DNA of 23,137 bases from Ectocarpus siliculosus (Eukaryota; Sar; Phaeophyceae; Ectocarpales; Ectocarpaceae). The stretch is from positions 4,670,792 through 4,693,928 of the forward strand of contig FN649728.1 of the NCBI GenBank assembly GCA_000310025.1, in the 5' to 3' direction. Positions 1-10,234 of this stretch are shown here, piece by piece (position 1 is the first letter of the stretch; each line of letters opens with the position of its first letter). The notes under the pieces were generated by a model. It was not told the DNA's origin, did no database searches, and worked only from the letters and a program-made list of their open reading frames with translations. Both the position numbers and the translations under genes were made by a program.

Positions 1-28
1 CCCCCCCCCCCCCCCCCCCCCCCCCCCC
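1..28. repeat. Poly-C tract at the window start
   Basis: The first 28 bases are all C, followed by more C-rich sequence to about base 51. It may be a true homopolymer (poly-G on the other strand) or a consensus artefact at a contig edge. Similar but shorter C or G runs recur through the window, so a real tract is plausible. Confidence 0.9.
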
Positions 29-389
29 TTCACCTATCTACCACCCCCCCTGCCATCGACGCAATTCACCTACACACTTTCGCCTACAAAGAGGGAGGTC
101 CAAAAGCTCATCACAAACTCAATTACAAACCCAAAGCACACAATAGTGCACGTGTAACAGATCGAGAGACGGGAAGAAAAACAGAAACAGACAGAGAGAC
201 CAGAGAGACTGGTGTAAGGCATTGAGTCTCCGGGGTTCAACAGAACCCAAACACGCCAAACCTTCTCGGTCGGAGGGTCTACACGTTCAAGCAAAAAAAT
301 CCCACCCGGTGCAACAAGCGAGAGAAAGCAAGCACTGGACACGACGGTGCACGGCGCCGCCGGCCGCGCGCTGAGCCCCACACACCCAC

Positions 390-768
390 CTCGCTTCGCC
401 GCAGGGGGCCTCGCCGGCCCCACCCCTGCCCCCGAAACGCCTACCCCCCCTAACCCCCCCACCGAGGACGACCCGTCGCCCCCCGAAGACGACGACCTGC
501 TGCCGCCATTCCCACCCCCTCCTCGTCTGAGCCTGCGGCCGATTCGGGTGCCGCTCTCCTGGCCCTTTCTTCCGGTGCTGCTGCTGTCGACGACGGTGCC
601 GGCGTCTGCGGATGAGGCGGGGTTGTTCTCACTGGCGGCGTGTAGCAGTGCGCCCGCAGCTGAGGTCGGTGGTGGTGGCCCTGCCTCGCTCCTGGAGCGA
701 CCGCGCTCTTCGTGTGGACGTTCTGTCCGCCTCGAGGACGAGGCAGAATCGTCTTCCACTACTACCTC
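390..768 (-). CDS. Possible exon of an unrecognised Ser/Gly-rich protein
   Basis: On the minus strand a reading frame is open through this segment. It is bounded by a plausible acceptor (pyrimidine-rich, mostly C, stretch ending CCCACAG at 775-769) and a plausible donor (GAG followed by GTGGGT at 389-384). It would encode a low-complexity peptide starting EVVVEDDSAS, then Arg/Glu-rich, Ala/Ser-rich and Gly/Ser-rich stretches (runs of G and S in the middle). No domain is recognisable and I found no partner exon on either side. The opposite strand is also open here (347-895), giving a proline-rich peptide with no splice logic, so strand choice rests on the splice sites and on composition alone. 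It could be non-coding GC-rich sequence. Confidence 0.27.
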
Positions 769-778
769 CTGTGGGCAA

Positions 779-3700
779 TCGGGAGTGGGGGTGTGGGTTG
801 GTTCACCCTGCTTCCATGAAAGGAAAGAGGAGGATCTGGTTGAATACGCAATACTACAGCGGTTGTATCGCTCTTACAAAAAAAGCGGCAAGTAGTTGGA
901 GTACTGCTGTATTGCAATTGGTTGTAAGATTCCCCGCCGTGCAGTTTTGACGTATTTGCGAAGATGAAACTAGCATAAGGACCGCAGCAATGCCAGGAAA
1001 ATTACGACGATGCGGGATAACTATTCCGAAGAGCGTTTCCAGGCCATACGTATATAAAGTCGTGCGCTATAACCATACGAGCTGATGGGAATGCAAGCCC
1101 GGAGTACAATCACAAACGCGCATCTGCTAACGCTTTCTGTCAAGAGGTAGGTTTAGGTGTCAAGCAAAGAGCAACAGCAGTGTCGAGCAGAGACTTTTCC
1201 ATGATTGAACCCACACACGCATACATGGGAGGTTACACATGCGGTTTTCTTCTGCTATTGCTTCGGTGTCTGTCTTTAATCCGGAGAATAGCATAGACTC
1301 CCCCATGACGCCCCCTCGAAGGGTCCCAGATCATCGTGGCCTTAAGCCTTTCGTGTTTTCGACCGCACCGAGACTGACGCCTTTTCATTGGTCAGCCGGT
1401 TACCGCGGTCGATGCTAATAGCAAGACATATATATATATATATATATAGATATATATAGAGGAGAGAGCACGTTTTGCACAACGACGATGGGAGCCGCGT
1501 GTCTCGACCAATCAAAGGCTCAAGCAATTCTCACCCGCCGCCAAGCGCGGCGACCCCTCTCTGTGCAGCCGCAACAGGCACACCTACTGCGTCGCAGCCG
1601 GCAACCACAACTTTTGGAACAGCGACCGGTTTTTCTTGCTGTATTCATCGGATGGGTACGGGGGGGGGGGGTAGCGCTGGCATTGAACAGAAAACACAAG
1701 TTGCGGTTGTCACGCCCAAACCCATAAGTCCGCCCTGTCCAAATGGTGAGGTTAGTTGACGCGTGGTTAGGTGCAATGCCATAGGCGCACGACCTACACA
1801 ACACAAGTCCTGCAGCTTTGCAAGGAGCCAACTCAAGAATAAAGCGGGGAGATTAATTCTTCAAGGAGAGGGGTCGCTCACTTTCGGTTTACCGCCTCTT
1901 TCCTGTGAAGAACAAACATGAAGGATTAATCAGTACGAAAAGAAGCGTCAGAGCACGGAATATGACGACGAAAATCGGGTCTATGTTGGCATAACTAAAA
2001 CTTGAGCACACCAACACCTCACGTCCAAGTTAGGGAGTAACAATTGCGTGTTAGCGTTAGATAATAAGAAGTGGTGGCATATATGCATACCAAAGTGTGC
2101 AGAACCCGAAGGCTCTCGGTCTGCCAGTACACCACCATCTTATCTGTCTTTAAAGGAAAACTTCGCTTACAGGCTGGGCACTGCTGTGTTTCACTCTGCG
2201 TTCCGACAACCAGCTGGGCAAAAGGGGGACTCCTCACGAGATACTGCCGGCAGAGCTATGATGCTTGCCGAATGTGCGATGGCTCCTGCTGGGCAAAGCT
2301 GGGGCTGCGAAGCACAGCCCTTTGCCCTGTGTTCACGGGCTGGGGGACAAGTTGCACATGCGCTCTGGGGCACACTGGACTACTGCAGTAACTTGTACTC
2401 CGTAGTCAGTAAGACTACGCAGCCGTGTGGTCCACAGAGGAAATCATGTGGCCTTGCACGAAAGAAAGGGAGACATCTGGCACCACGACGCTTTTCACCG
2501 AAAACAACAGCGCCCACACCGACGCTGTTGTGACCTGTCACAGCAGTACAAGCTCCGCTTTCTTTCGTATCTGCGCGTTCATCTTTTGCTCTTCGTGCAA
2601 GTGAATACCGGTTGCTGTCCGCTTTTGGATGCGCCGCTATGTAGCACAAAGTAGGCAAAGACAAGCTTAAACTTCCACGGAGTTGGAAACAAAACATATA
2701 TTCTGTTCACCTCTGCGCTCTGCAGGAACTGGTCCTGCCTCCAACCCGTGCGGCTCCGACGCTGGATTACCCTCCACGCCGACCGCGGCAGGAGCAAACT
2801 CAGCATGGCTCCAAGGAACGTCATATTCAAACAGGGACCACGGCGCTTCTCGTGTATGTTCTCTCTCTATTATCTCTTGCTGCTGTTTGCATCTCTTCGT
2901 TCCCGCCTTTGCTTCCAACAGCTCTACGGCGGCAAGACCGCAGGCTACCGCGAACCCTTGTGCTTGAGGAGTGCACACCGGCAGTGCTCCACTGCACACG
3001 CCAGGCAGCAGCAGCAGGCGATGAGTGTGAGCGGAACGACTTGATCCGACATTGGGGGGCTCCGCAGGTTCAGGGTTTTCGATGGTTCTGTTCTAACAAT
3101 TTACGGAAGGGGAGGAAACGAGAAAACGAAGATCCAAAATCCGAAAATGCGATGGTCCTCCCCACCCAGACCTAAACATACATCTACCACATTCGTGTCA
3201 CGCCCACCCCTTTTTTTCACCACAACATACAAGGCCTCCTGGCCCATGTAAAAGAGTGCAAAGAAAAATCCTGCTTCTCCCCCGCTGCTTGTTTTTTTGC
3301 TGGGGGATATAATATGTACCACACCAAACCCTGTCCTGGACTCTGTCCCGGTCTTCGTCACACTTCACTTTCGACCAATAGGCCGAGGATCAAGACTAAA
3401 ATCATGCATACTTGTGAAACCGATCTAACCCGTCACGAACAATAAAACACACGATGACGCAGACCCTAAACATGACGGAGGGGGGGAGGGGGGGGATCCA
3501 TACACCAGAAAGAAGGACGTCGTGGACTACCCTCTCCCGCCAGTTGAAATCGACTCCGACGAGATATCAAAACAACAAAGCAACCGCAAAAATAGCTCTT
3601 TGAACCACTCGCTCGCGAAGCAAAAAAAAGAGAAATTCAAGAAAAACACTACACACAGCAGTTTTGAAGACAAATCAACATTTATTTGAGTTTGTTGCAG

Positions 3701-4575
3701 CAACCTAAGCTACGTCAAGTCATTCTCCATCCGAACATTAACATTCTCGCATACAACCTTGGCAATAAATCAACCTCATTCACCAGTTATGTTGTCAATC
3801 GCAGAGCAAGCAGTAGATATCCTGGCCTTCGATGTGAACGACCATAAATTTTACAAACACACACATGAACACATACATTCAGCCACACATACGTTGCTTA
3901 CGCTGTGTGCGCGATGGATTTCATGATTGCTTCTCAGAGTCATTCCAACGAGCGAAAAACGTTCTTACGAAAAGTTTGTTACTCCACAATGAAGAGGGGT
4001 CGCCTTCTTCCATCACATGGTACACATATTTGGGTGCTTCCATCTCCGCTGCCCTTACTCTCTCACCGTAATTCGGACATTATTGCCCCAACAGCCAAAC
4101 GGTTCCGGGATCTAGCAGTTGCCAAAGCAACCACCGGTACACAAATCTACGCGGTAACCCTCCACTTTCGCAGGTACTGCTGCTGTAGGTGAAGACTGGG
4201 AAACTTAAACTTTGCGACTAACGAGAAGCCCAACACCCACTATCCTCCAAAATTGTGACTGCTGTCTACCGCCACCATATTTTTTCTTCACCTTTTGGTG
4301 CACAACAGCATGGTACGTGGTAAACGGCGTCACTAACGCCATTGCCGCAACACAGCAATGAAGCGCGTCGCATATCATACTTCAAACCGAACACGCACAA
4401 CCGTTCCCACCCACGAAACATGGCCCCGATTTCGGTGTGATATCGCTACGGCTAGAGCGGTACGCGATCTCCAAAAGATGCCGATAGGTCGTGAACAGGT
4501 GCCGCGGTGCCTACAATAGTACTCCTCATGTGCGCACGTAAAAGAAACGTGCTCTCCTGCTTCCGTTGTTGGTCT
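779..4575. other. Long stretch with no supported gene
   Basis: Only short, mutually overlapping frames without recognisable domains or paired splice sites occur here. The visible structure is an AT microsatellite at 1428-1458, a G run near 1661-1671, a G-rich patch at 3480-3495 (two runs of seven and eight G), and an imperfect hairpin near 2294-2330 (GGGCAAAG pairing with CTTTGCCC). A TTTATT at 3680-3685 could be a minus-strand AATAAA poly(A) signal for a transcript coming from the right, but it lies about 900 bases from the nearest frame. Confidence 0.55.
1428..1458. repeat. AT dinucleotide microsatellite
   Basis: Alternating A and T run from 1428 to 1448, are interrupted by one G, and continue to about 1458. 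This is an ordinary simple repeat and likely to be length-polymorphic. Confidence 0.9.
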
Positions 4576-5004
4576 TCACTTCTTTGCGTACCTGGCACGA
4601 GTAAGACGCACAAGAGGATGCGAGAGAATGTAAAAGCCGACACGGAGTAACAGCTTGATCTGCTGGTCTTGATCACCTGCTTCTAAACACACAACAACCC
4701 AGTCCGCGTGTCGATCAATATAGTGTGCAAACAGTTTCGGTGTCATCCCGTGCAACCGGACTGCGGCTAGATGCATGTGCAACCCGTCTTCGTGCCAACA
4801 TGGAGAGCTCCAAACCCTCATCATGGAACCGGTTTCCTTGCTCGACCCGTGCACAGAAAAGGGCAAGGGGTACGGTTCCCCGTACCCCACGACCACGTCT
4901 TCATCGCCAGAAAGTATAGGTCCGTCGGGACAATCCATGGTATGGATGGGGTAATCCGATGGCATCCAGCCAGGGGCATATATTTCAGACGATATGTTGC
5001 GCAT
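4576..5004 (-). CDS. Hypothetical protein, 142 residues
   Basis: An ATG at 5004 (MRNISSEIYAPGW) opens a 142-codon frame ending in TGA at 4578-4576. Composition is protein-like and mixed, with Trp, His, Met and acidic residues spread evenly and no low complexity. A middle segment reads GLHMHLAAVRLHGMTPKLF, followed by DWVVVCLEAG and a hydrophobic LLLRVGFYIL. This faintly recalls an ankyrin or other helical repeat, but I do not recognise the family. The frame extends upstream without a stop to 5043, so it could also be an exon; 5004 is chosen as the first ATG. It lies 212 bases downstream of ankyrin gene 1 on the same strand, so it may lie in that gene's 3' untranslated region. Existence as a real protein is uncertain. 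Confidence 0.35.
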   Translation of the reverse strand: MRNISSEIYAPGWMPSDYPIHTMDCPDGPILSGDEDVVVGYGEPYPLPFSVHGSSKETGSMMRVWSSPCWHEDGLHMHLAAVRLHGMTPKLFAHYIDRHADWVVVCLEAGDQDQQIKLLLRVGFYILSHPLVRLTRARYAKK

Positions 5005-5216
5005 AATCAATAAGTAGCGTTTCGTCCGGCGAAAGCGGGTCACGGCTCACCGCACACACATCAACGACCTCTTCGAGCTCATGCCGCTAACGACAGAAGT
5101 AGACAAGAAGCATAGAGTGGTGCAGCAACAACCGTCGTGACACCATTGCACCCAAAATACCGCAGCAGTATGTACAAGGCGCGAGAGGTGGTGCCCCCGC
5201 CATCTTCCTCCCTGCC

Positions 5217-6655
5217 TCACTTTTCGAAGCGCTTGGTGAAAAAGTTTCTGCCTGCCGGCCAGAAAATCTGTGCACCCAACGGTGTGGCGGCATCGTCACC
5301 AGGATCGGAACCCGCGTCCACAGGAGGAGTCGCTGTCGCCCCAGGCCACCTCCATGATCGAGCCCGGAAAGCTGGTGCTCTCCGTAGCACTCGCACAATT
5401 TCAGCCGCCTTCTGCAGGTCTCTGTCCTCGGCATCCAGGAGCAGTCCAACAGCACCGAGTAGATCTGCGGGCTTGTGATTGGTCAAGAACCTTTCGTCCG
5501 CCCCCGCCTCGAGGAGGAGTTTCGTTGATTCAACGCACTGATAGCACACAGCACACTGCAAAGCAGGCACTTCAACCTGATGCGGGATTGGAGCAAACAG
5601 AGATGAGGCGTTAAGCCATGGCCAGCATGCCGTTGCAATGTCATTGTCATAGCCTCGGAGGCACAGGATGAACCAGGCCACACCGCTTAACCAGCACGAA
5701 CATTGGCCAACGGTAGTGATGATCATTTGGCTCAAGAGCTCGCTGCCCCTTAACGCACCTGGTTGTCGGAGAGCCTGCCCGGCACGAGCACGAGCTGGTT
5801 GGACCAATACCTGGTCTTACCCCCTACGCTGATCAGCAATCGAAGGCTTTCGGGCTGTCCCTGTTGCATCGCCCAGCACATGGCGTGGCGAATCTCGTCA
5901 TAGCCCCCGGCGGCTTTCAGTGCCTCCGGGCTTGAAAGGAGGACACGCACAACGTTGGTGAAGCCCCGGCATAGTGCCATGAAGAGCGATCCCCGTTCGT
6001 GGGAGAGGACTGCCTCGTCGCTCGCCCCTGCGGATACCAGAAAGGACACCGCTTTGTCTTGGCCGGTGCTAGCGGCGAAAGCCATTGGTGTTCCGAAATC
6101 ATCGTTGACGTGGTTTATCATCGCGGGGGCCTCGGAGAGCAGGAGCTCCAGCAGTCGGCAGTCGCCTTTTGATGCCGCAAAGTGGGCCGGCGACGTACCC
6201 TTGAAGGTCTTGGAGAAGGCAGTGGCGCCTCCCCGCAGCAGCTCGCGCACCATCGCCAAGCGCTCGTCCGGATCGAGAACCGAGCACGCGTTCGCGAGAG
6301 CCGTACAGCCGTCGATGTCTTGCGCGTCGGGGTTTGCTCCTCCGTCAAGCAGCACCCGGATCATGCCCACTTCCACGCCGAACGATACCGCCGCGTGCAG
6401 AGCGTTCGAGCCGACGGGGTACAAAGGGCTGATCCCACCAAACCCCGTTTCATCGGTAACCGCCAGCTCTAAATTCGCTCCTTTCTCGATCAGCCGCTTG
6501 GCAATCTTGCAGTTGCCCCATCTGGCAGCGCATATGAGAGGTCGGCAGGAAAGGCGTGATGATCCGTTCACATTCGCGCCAGCTGCCAACGCTTCGTCCA
6601 CGCCTTTCAAGTTCCCATTCTGCACCTCCTGCAGTAGCCGCTTATCGGCATCCAT
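5217..6655 (-). CDS. Ankyrin repeat protein 1 (intact, two exons)
   Basis: The model is exon 1 at 6655-5759 (299 codons) and exon 2 at 5576-5217 (119 codons plus TGA), giving 418 residues. The ATG at 6655 (MDADKRLLQEV) is chosen over upstream in-frame ATGs because ankyrin copy 3 starts its homologous block at the same place (MQLLREVETGN). Ankyrin-type units are visible at about residues 5-31, 38-65, 84-110, 117-145, 154-180, 188-212, 223-245, 256-278 and 303-330, with typical LLL-x-x-GA and ALHAA cores. The C-terminus carries PAFRARSWRWP (about 367-377) and ends IFWPAGRNFFTKRFEK, shared with the other copies. Ankyrin arrays are protein-binding scaffolds; there is no catalytic domain, signal peptide or membrane segment, so a cytosolic or nuclear adaptor role is inferred. 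No frameshift or internal stop is seen in this copy. Confidence 0.85.
5577..5758 (-). other. Intron of ankyrin gene 1 (182 bases)
   Basis: The donor is CAG followed by GTGCGT (5758 downward). The acceptor is CCCGCATCAG ending at 5577. Both exons join in phase 0 (SDNQ to VEVPAL), restoring the family alignment between the W of RYW and the next ankyrin helix. Unspliced translation stops one codon after the CGT of the donor (TAA at 5752-5750). A weaker alternative donor (GTGCTC, after SNQL) would shorten the loop and also be phase 0. Confidence 0.75.
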
Positions 6656-8389
6656 GATAGTGATCAATCCACCAAGCGAAATCAAGCAGCTGTTGGAGAA
6701 AACGGGGCGCCCTGAGTGCACACTGCAGTGTTCTCGTGGCTCATGCGTAAACAAGCCGAAACTTGAAATTTGGAGCACAAACATCGAGGCGAACCAACCG
6801 CTTGCTGCGATTCTTGACCGTCAGAGCGTTCCTTGATTTCGCAATTTTTTCGGAGGGAGAACGTGCGGGGGTGTAGCATCGAAGCAACGAAGCTCTTTTA
6901 TTTCCCGCTTCGTGTCTTGGGGAGCCCGCACAACAAATCGCCAGGATGGCTAGCTTTCAAGGCAAGCGTGAGGTGAAGGCCTAACCTGGCCGCTCTAGAG
7001 GAGCGTGTCGCTAGTGCCTGTTTGTTGCCGAGGCCGTGACTAATGATCGGCTGACCAATGAAAATACGCCAGCCAAAAACGAAGCATTTTTACCAAATAT
7101 CAGCAGAAACTGAAACCAAACACAGCAGTAGGCGTGTTGTCATTCTCGAGATACCTCTGCCTTAAGTGACACTGCAGGCGTTCACGCAAATTGCAGTTTT
7201 CCAAAGTGGAGGTCTCGTGGATCGATTAAGGGTTGCTACATGAAGAGACGCGTTGGTTTGGTTTTGTTCAGAGTACGCATTTGTTCCAATAGGCCCTGTT
7301 TGACTGTCATGCATCAGGGTACCTCTCTCTTCTTGTGGTATCAAAGCATGAGACAGGAATGAACTAAGTATAAGAAAACTGTGGCACCCCATTTTTCGTA
7401 CCCCCCACGAAAATACGAAATTACAAATATCGCCTTCCCTCCCGCACTCAATCACATGTGGTGCTCCCTTCTAGGGACAACAAAAAACACAAAACATCAA
7501 ATCGCGCCCTTGCCTTCAGCTGAACTTTGATGTTCAGTCTTTCAAATTTGGACGCTGCTCGATGCATGTGGGTCACTTCGTCATGCTCCTCACCTCACGC
7601 AGACCGTGGCATACCACAACGTACACGGGCGTCCCATTCAAGTCACACTTTCCATCCGATAGCTACTGATGCGCTTTGGTTTTGCTTTGAACTGGAGAAA
7701 TGCTGCACCATTATCTGTACCATTATGTAAATTGAACCTTTTCTATGCTGCTCCAGGTAATTATCTTTCCAGCTCGTGGAAGGTGACATTCAGGATCCTG
7801 CTCAATTAGAGTCTTCCAATTTGGCCAATACTCCATCACGGTAGGATAAAGGACCACAGATCAACATGCAGACGAGGGGTGGTCATTGCTTTCATGGCGA
7901 TCGTCGTCTGCCTGCAAAAGTGGGCCAAAAACCAACCAAACCAAAGTAAACGTGTCGCGTGCCGCAAGCGCGCCTTGACTGCTGTTCATGATTGTAAGAT
8001 GACCCCCACAATTCGAACGAAATCCGAGCCCTCGTGGAAGCACACCAACAGAACTGCACTGCAGAGGTCCCCATTCGGCCGTCGAGTTGCCCAAATCGCC
8101 CATGAAGCGGGATACACTTGGAATTTGTGGGACCATCCCTCCTGGGATTGATCACCCCTACATGTATTGCGGAGAGAGGGGGCCGAAGAGAAACCCACAG
8201 AGCGGTAAACACCGCGGTAGAGCCCTTCGCCCTCGATCGTGATTCGATGATGTTTCGCATCTGAAACAGGACACAGGAAACACTTTTTGGACATTACATT
8301 TCCATAGCATACGTCGATGTGGGTCGCAACGCGCCTGCGTCTCACCTCTTCGGGGGGCGTGCTGGGGTCAGCAACAAAGGCAACACCAC
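6656..8389. other. Upstream spacer of ankyrin gene 1, no supported gene
   Basis: This holds the presumed promoter and 5' leader of ankyrin gene 1 (minus strand). Beyond short unconvincing frames I see nothing. The minus-strand frame 7986-8417 and its overlapping neighbours show no domain and no consistent splice sites. Confidence 0.5.
8382..8389. repeat. Left candidate target-site duplication
   Basis: AACACCAC lies directly before the left arm of the inverted-repeat element. It matches AACACAAC at 10227-10234 at 7 of 8 positions. The sequence is a simple AC-rich string, so a chance match is possible. Confidence 0.4.
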
Positions 8390-8534
8390 TAGAGATGGGC
8401 ACCGTTTGAAAGATCAACGATAATACTCGGTTAAACCCACCAAGCGTCTACGGTGACCTTAAAAAAGGAGTTGTTTCAAACAGGGGCGTTTTGCAACCGA
8501 TTCACCCAGTTAACTGGCTCTGAAAAAACCACTA
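8390..8534 (+). repeat. Left terminal inverted repeat of the 8.4-10.2 kb element
   Basis: This arm pairs with 10061-10226 in reverse complement. The best-conserved blocks are CACCGTTTGAAA at the outer end, GCGTCTACG in the middle and GTTAACTGGC-CTGAAAAAACC at the inner end. The arms differ by several short insertions and deletions. Confidence 0.75.
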
Positions 8535-8690
8535 TTAAATACCAGTTATTGAGCGCCTCGGAGCCGGGTTTTGCTTTCTTGCCTTCCGATGCCCATCTCT
8601 ACCTGTCACTACTACGATATACATCGTGTGCGTGAATAGCCACGCCAAACATCGGCAGAAGACCAACTGGGAGCTTGAACGAAAAGTGTA

Positions 8691-8980
8691 GTTGCCACAA
8701 AAGTCACAAGAAGACCCAGTCTTGGAAGGTTGCGGAGGCGTTTCCTTCTTTGACCCGATTGACCGATTAACCGCTAGTATAGGCTATGGGCATCAGCAGG
8801 GAAAAAGCAATAAGCGATAACCGGCTAGGAGGCGCTGTTCTCCAAATCAACTAACCGGTTCATGACCAGTTCTTTTCAGCGCCGGCTACCTGAAACCGGT
8901 TAGCCGGATCAGATCAAAGAAGCAAACGCCTCCCTGCAATCTTTCAGAACTGTTGTGTCTGTTTTGTGGCTTTGTGGCTA
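8691..8980. repeat. Nested inverted-repeat structure, about 290 bases
   Basis: Arms 8691-8774 and 8896-8980 are reverse complements over about 80 bases at roughly three-quarters identity by eye. Shared blocks are GCCACAAA, GGAGGCGTTT-CTTCTTTGA, and a cluster of TTAACCG / CTAACCGG motifs at the inner end. About 120 bases separate the arms. It sits wholly inside the larger inverted-repeat element and shares the motifs GGGAGGCGTTT and CGCTGAAAA with that element's right arm, so it is either a related insertion or an internal rearranged copy. Confidence 0.65.
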
Positions 8981-10060
8981 CGTACATCCTTCAACTGCCG
9001 GTGTTGTGTCTTGGTTCACATAAGAGAGATAGGCACCAAGAAAGGACCAACCAATGAGCAAAAATCGGCTGGAGGCGCTATTCTTAAAAAAAAAACGGCT
9101 TTGTTGGATAATTACATCGCATCGTACATGCGATAACTATGCGATACCTATATACTTAGGTAAACAGCGATATGTACAATGTCGCTCTCACCTTCGCATC
9201 AAGACGCGCAGTAGTGCAGGCATATATTCTGTGCTTCATGTGCTGATGGACAAGCAGAGTGCATTTGATATGATCAGTCTATTCGGGTATCCGTTTAAGT
9301 TTCGCATGTTCTAGAAGAAGTTTCCTTCTGGTGAACATTGACTTTGTTCTTGACATACATATGTTCAGCATCTTTCATTCTGAGTATCATAGCTTTGCTG
9401 AGTCGAATTTCGCATGTACATAGGTCGCTAGAATTACTTGTTGCTGGCGACTAGTTGGTACATAGCAAATATATATATATGATTGGCCAACCTTATGTTG
9501 AGTGCGTTTTGTATACGCACCAGACGACGTCAGTCGGATCGTTGCCCAAGAGGTCATGTTGTCTGATTGGTTGACACTTCGGGATATAATTTCAAGTGTG
9601 TTTCCGTCGGTATGCTTTTGCTTGGATGGTGCAGCCCCGGCGCAGCCCCCATCCTCTCCCTCTGTTTTTCTTCCGGTCTCTCCGACTAAAAACTACTTTT
9701 CTTCAACATCTTTTTCCACCTGAGAACTCTTCGTCCTCGGGCAAAAGCCCGTCAGCACAAATCTCTCACGGAGGTTGATCACCACGAGCAGTGTAAACCG
9801 TGTTGGCAACGCACCACGTGCGGATACGCTGTGCTCTGAGTTACGCTTGTGACCGACTGTAAGATCACATCAGGTGCTTTGCATACGTACATCGGACGCC
9901 ACTCGCATTGGACTATCCCTTGTCGACGCACGAGCTGCAGACAGATTTTAATCTTTCTCTTTCCACACACTTGACAAGCCCGTGCCAAGGTCATAATGGT
10001 ACAATATGCGGTTTTCGTCAGCTTCAAGCCTCACACCACACCCCTCCATTCCCGAAAGCA

Positions 10061-10226
10061 TAACCGGTTTTTTCAGCGCCAGTTAACCGGTCATAACCTG
10101 TTCATAAACGCCTCCCGTTTGAAGCACCTTTGTTTCTTTTGGATGATAACCGTCGCTCGTAGACGCCTGCCGGGTTTTCGAAAAAACCGAGTAGAACTGG
10201 GAATGTTTCAAACGGTGTCCATCTCC
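10061..10226 (-). repeat. Right terminal inverted repeat of the 8.4-10.2 kb element
   Basis: This is the reverse-complement partner of 8390-8534. The outer end reads CGGTGTCCATCTCC on the plus strand and is followed by the candidate duplication AACACAAC at 10227-10234. Confidence 0.75.
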
Positions 10227-10234
10227 AACACAAC

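Larger units (their letters stand above)
8390..10226. mobile_element. Non-autonomous DNA transposon with long terminal inverted repeats
   Basis: The left end (from 8390, TAGAGATGGGCACCG) and the reverse complement of the right end (GGAGATGGACACCG, ending at 10226) match, and the match continues inward with small gaps for about 150 bases. Shared blocks are CACCGTTTGAAA, ACTCGGTT, GCGTCTACG, TTCAAAC-GGG-GCGTTT and GTTAACTGGC-CTGAAAAAACC. Imperfect 8-base flanking duplications (AACACCAC and AACACAAC) and the TAGAGATGGGCA-like terminus suggest a hAT-like element; the superfamily is inference. The roughly 1.5 kb interior has only short frames (86 and 73 residues at most) and no transposase signature, so movement would need a transposase supplied elsewhere. 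A recurring subterminal motif, CCGGCT-GGAGGCGCT and relatives, appears near 8555, 8822 and 9067. The arms have diverged, so the insertion is not recent. Confidence 0.7.

Noticed and set aside
347-895. A 182-codon proline-rich frame on the plus strand
   Set aside because: It has no ATG at its start, no paired splice sites and only low-complexity content. The minus strand of the same segment has a better acceptor and donor.
2048-2533. A 161-codon plus-strand frame with several overlapping frames
   Set aside because: Three frames are open over the same bases with no family features. The repeated GCTGGGCA words look like local low-level repetition, not a protein repeat.
5955-6836. A 293-codon open frame on the plus strand
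   Set aside because: It is exactly antisense to exon 1 of ankyrin gene 1. Its composition (Ser, Arg, Pro, Ala) is what the complement of that codon usage produces, and it has no domain of its own.
7986-8417. A 143-codon minus-strand frame next to the transposon-like element
   Set aside because: It runs into the left inverted-repeat arm, shares the bases with two other open frames, and shows no transposase or other motif.
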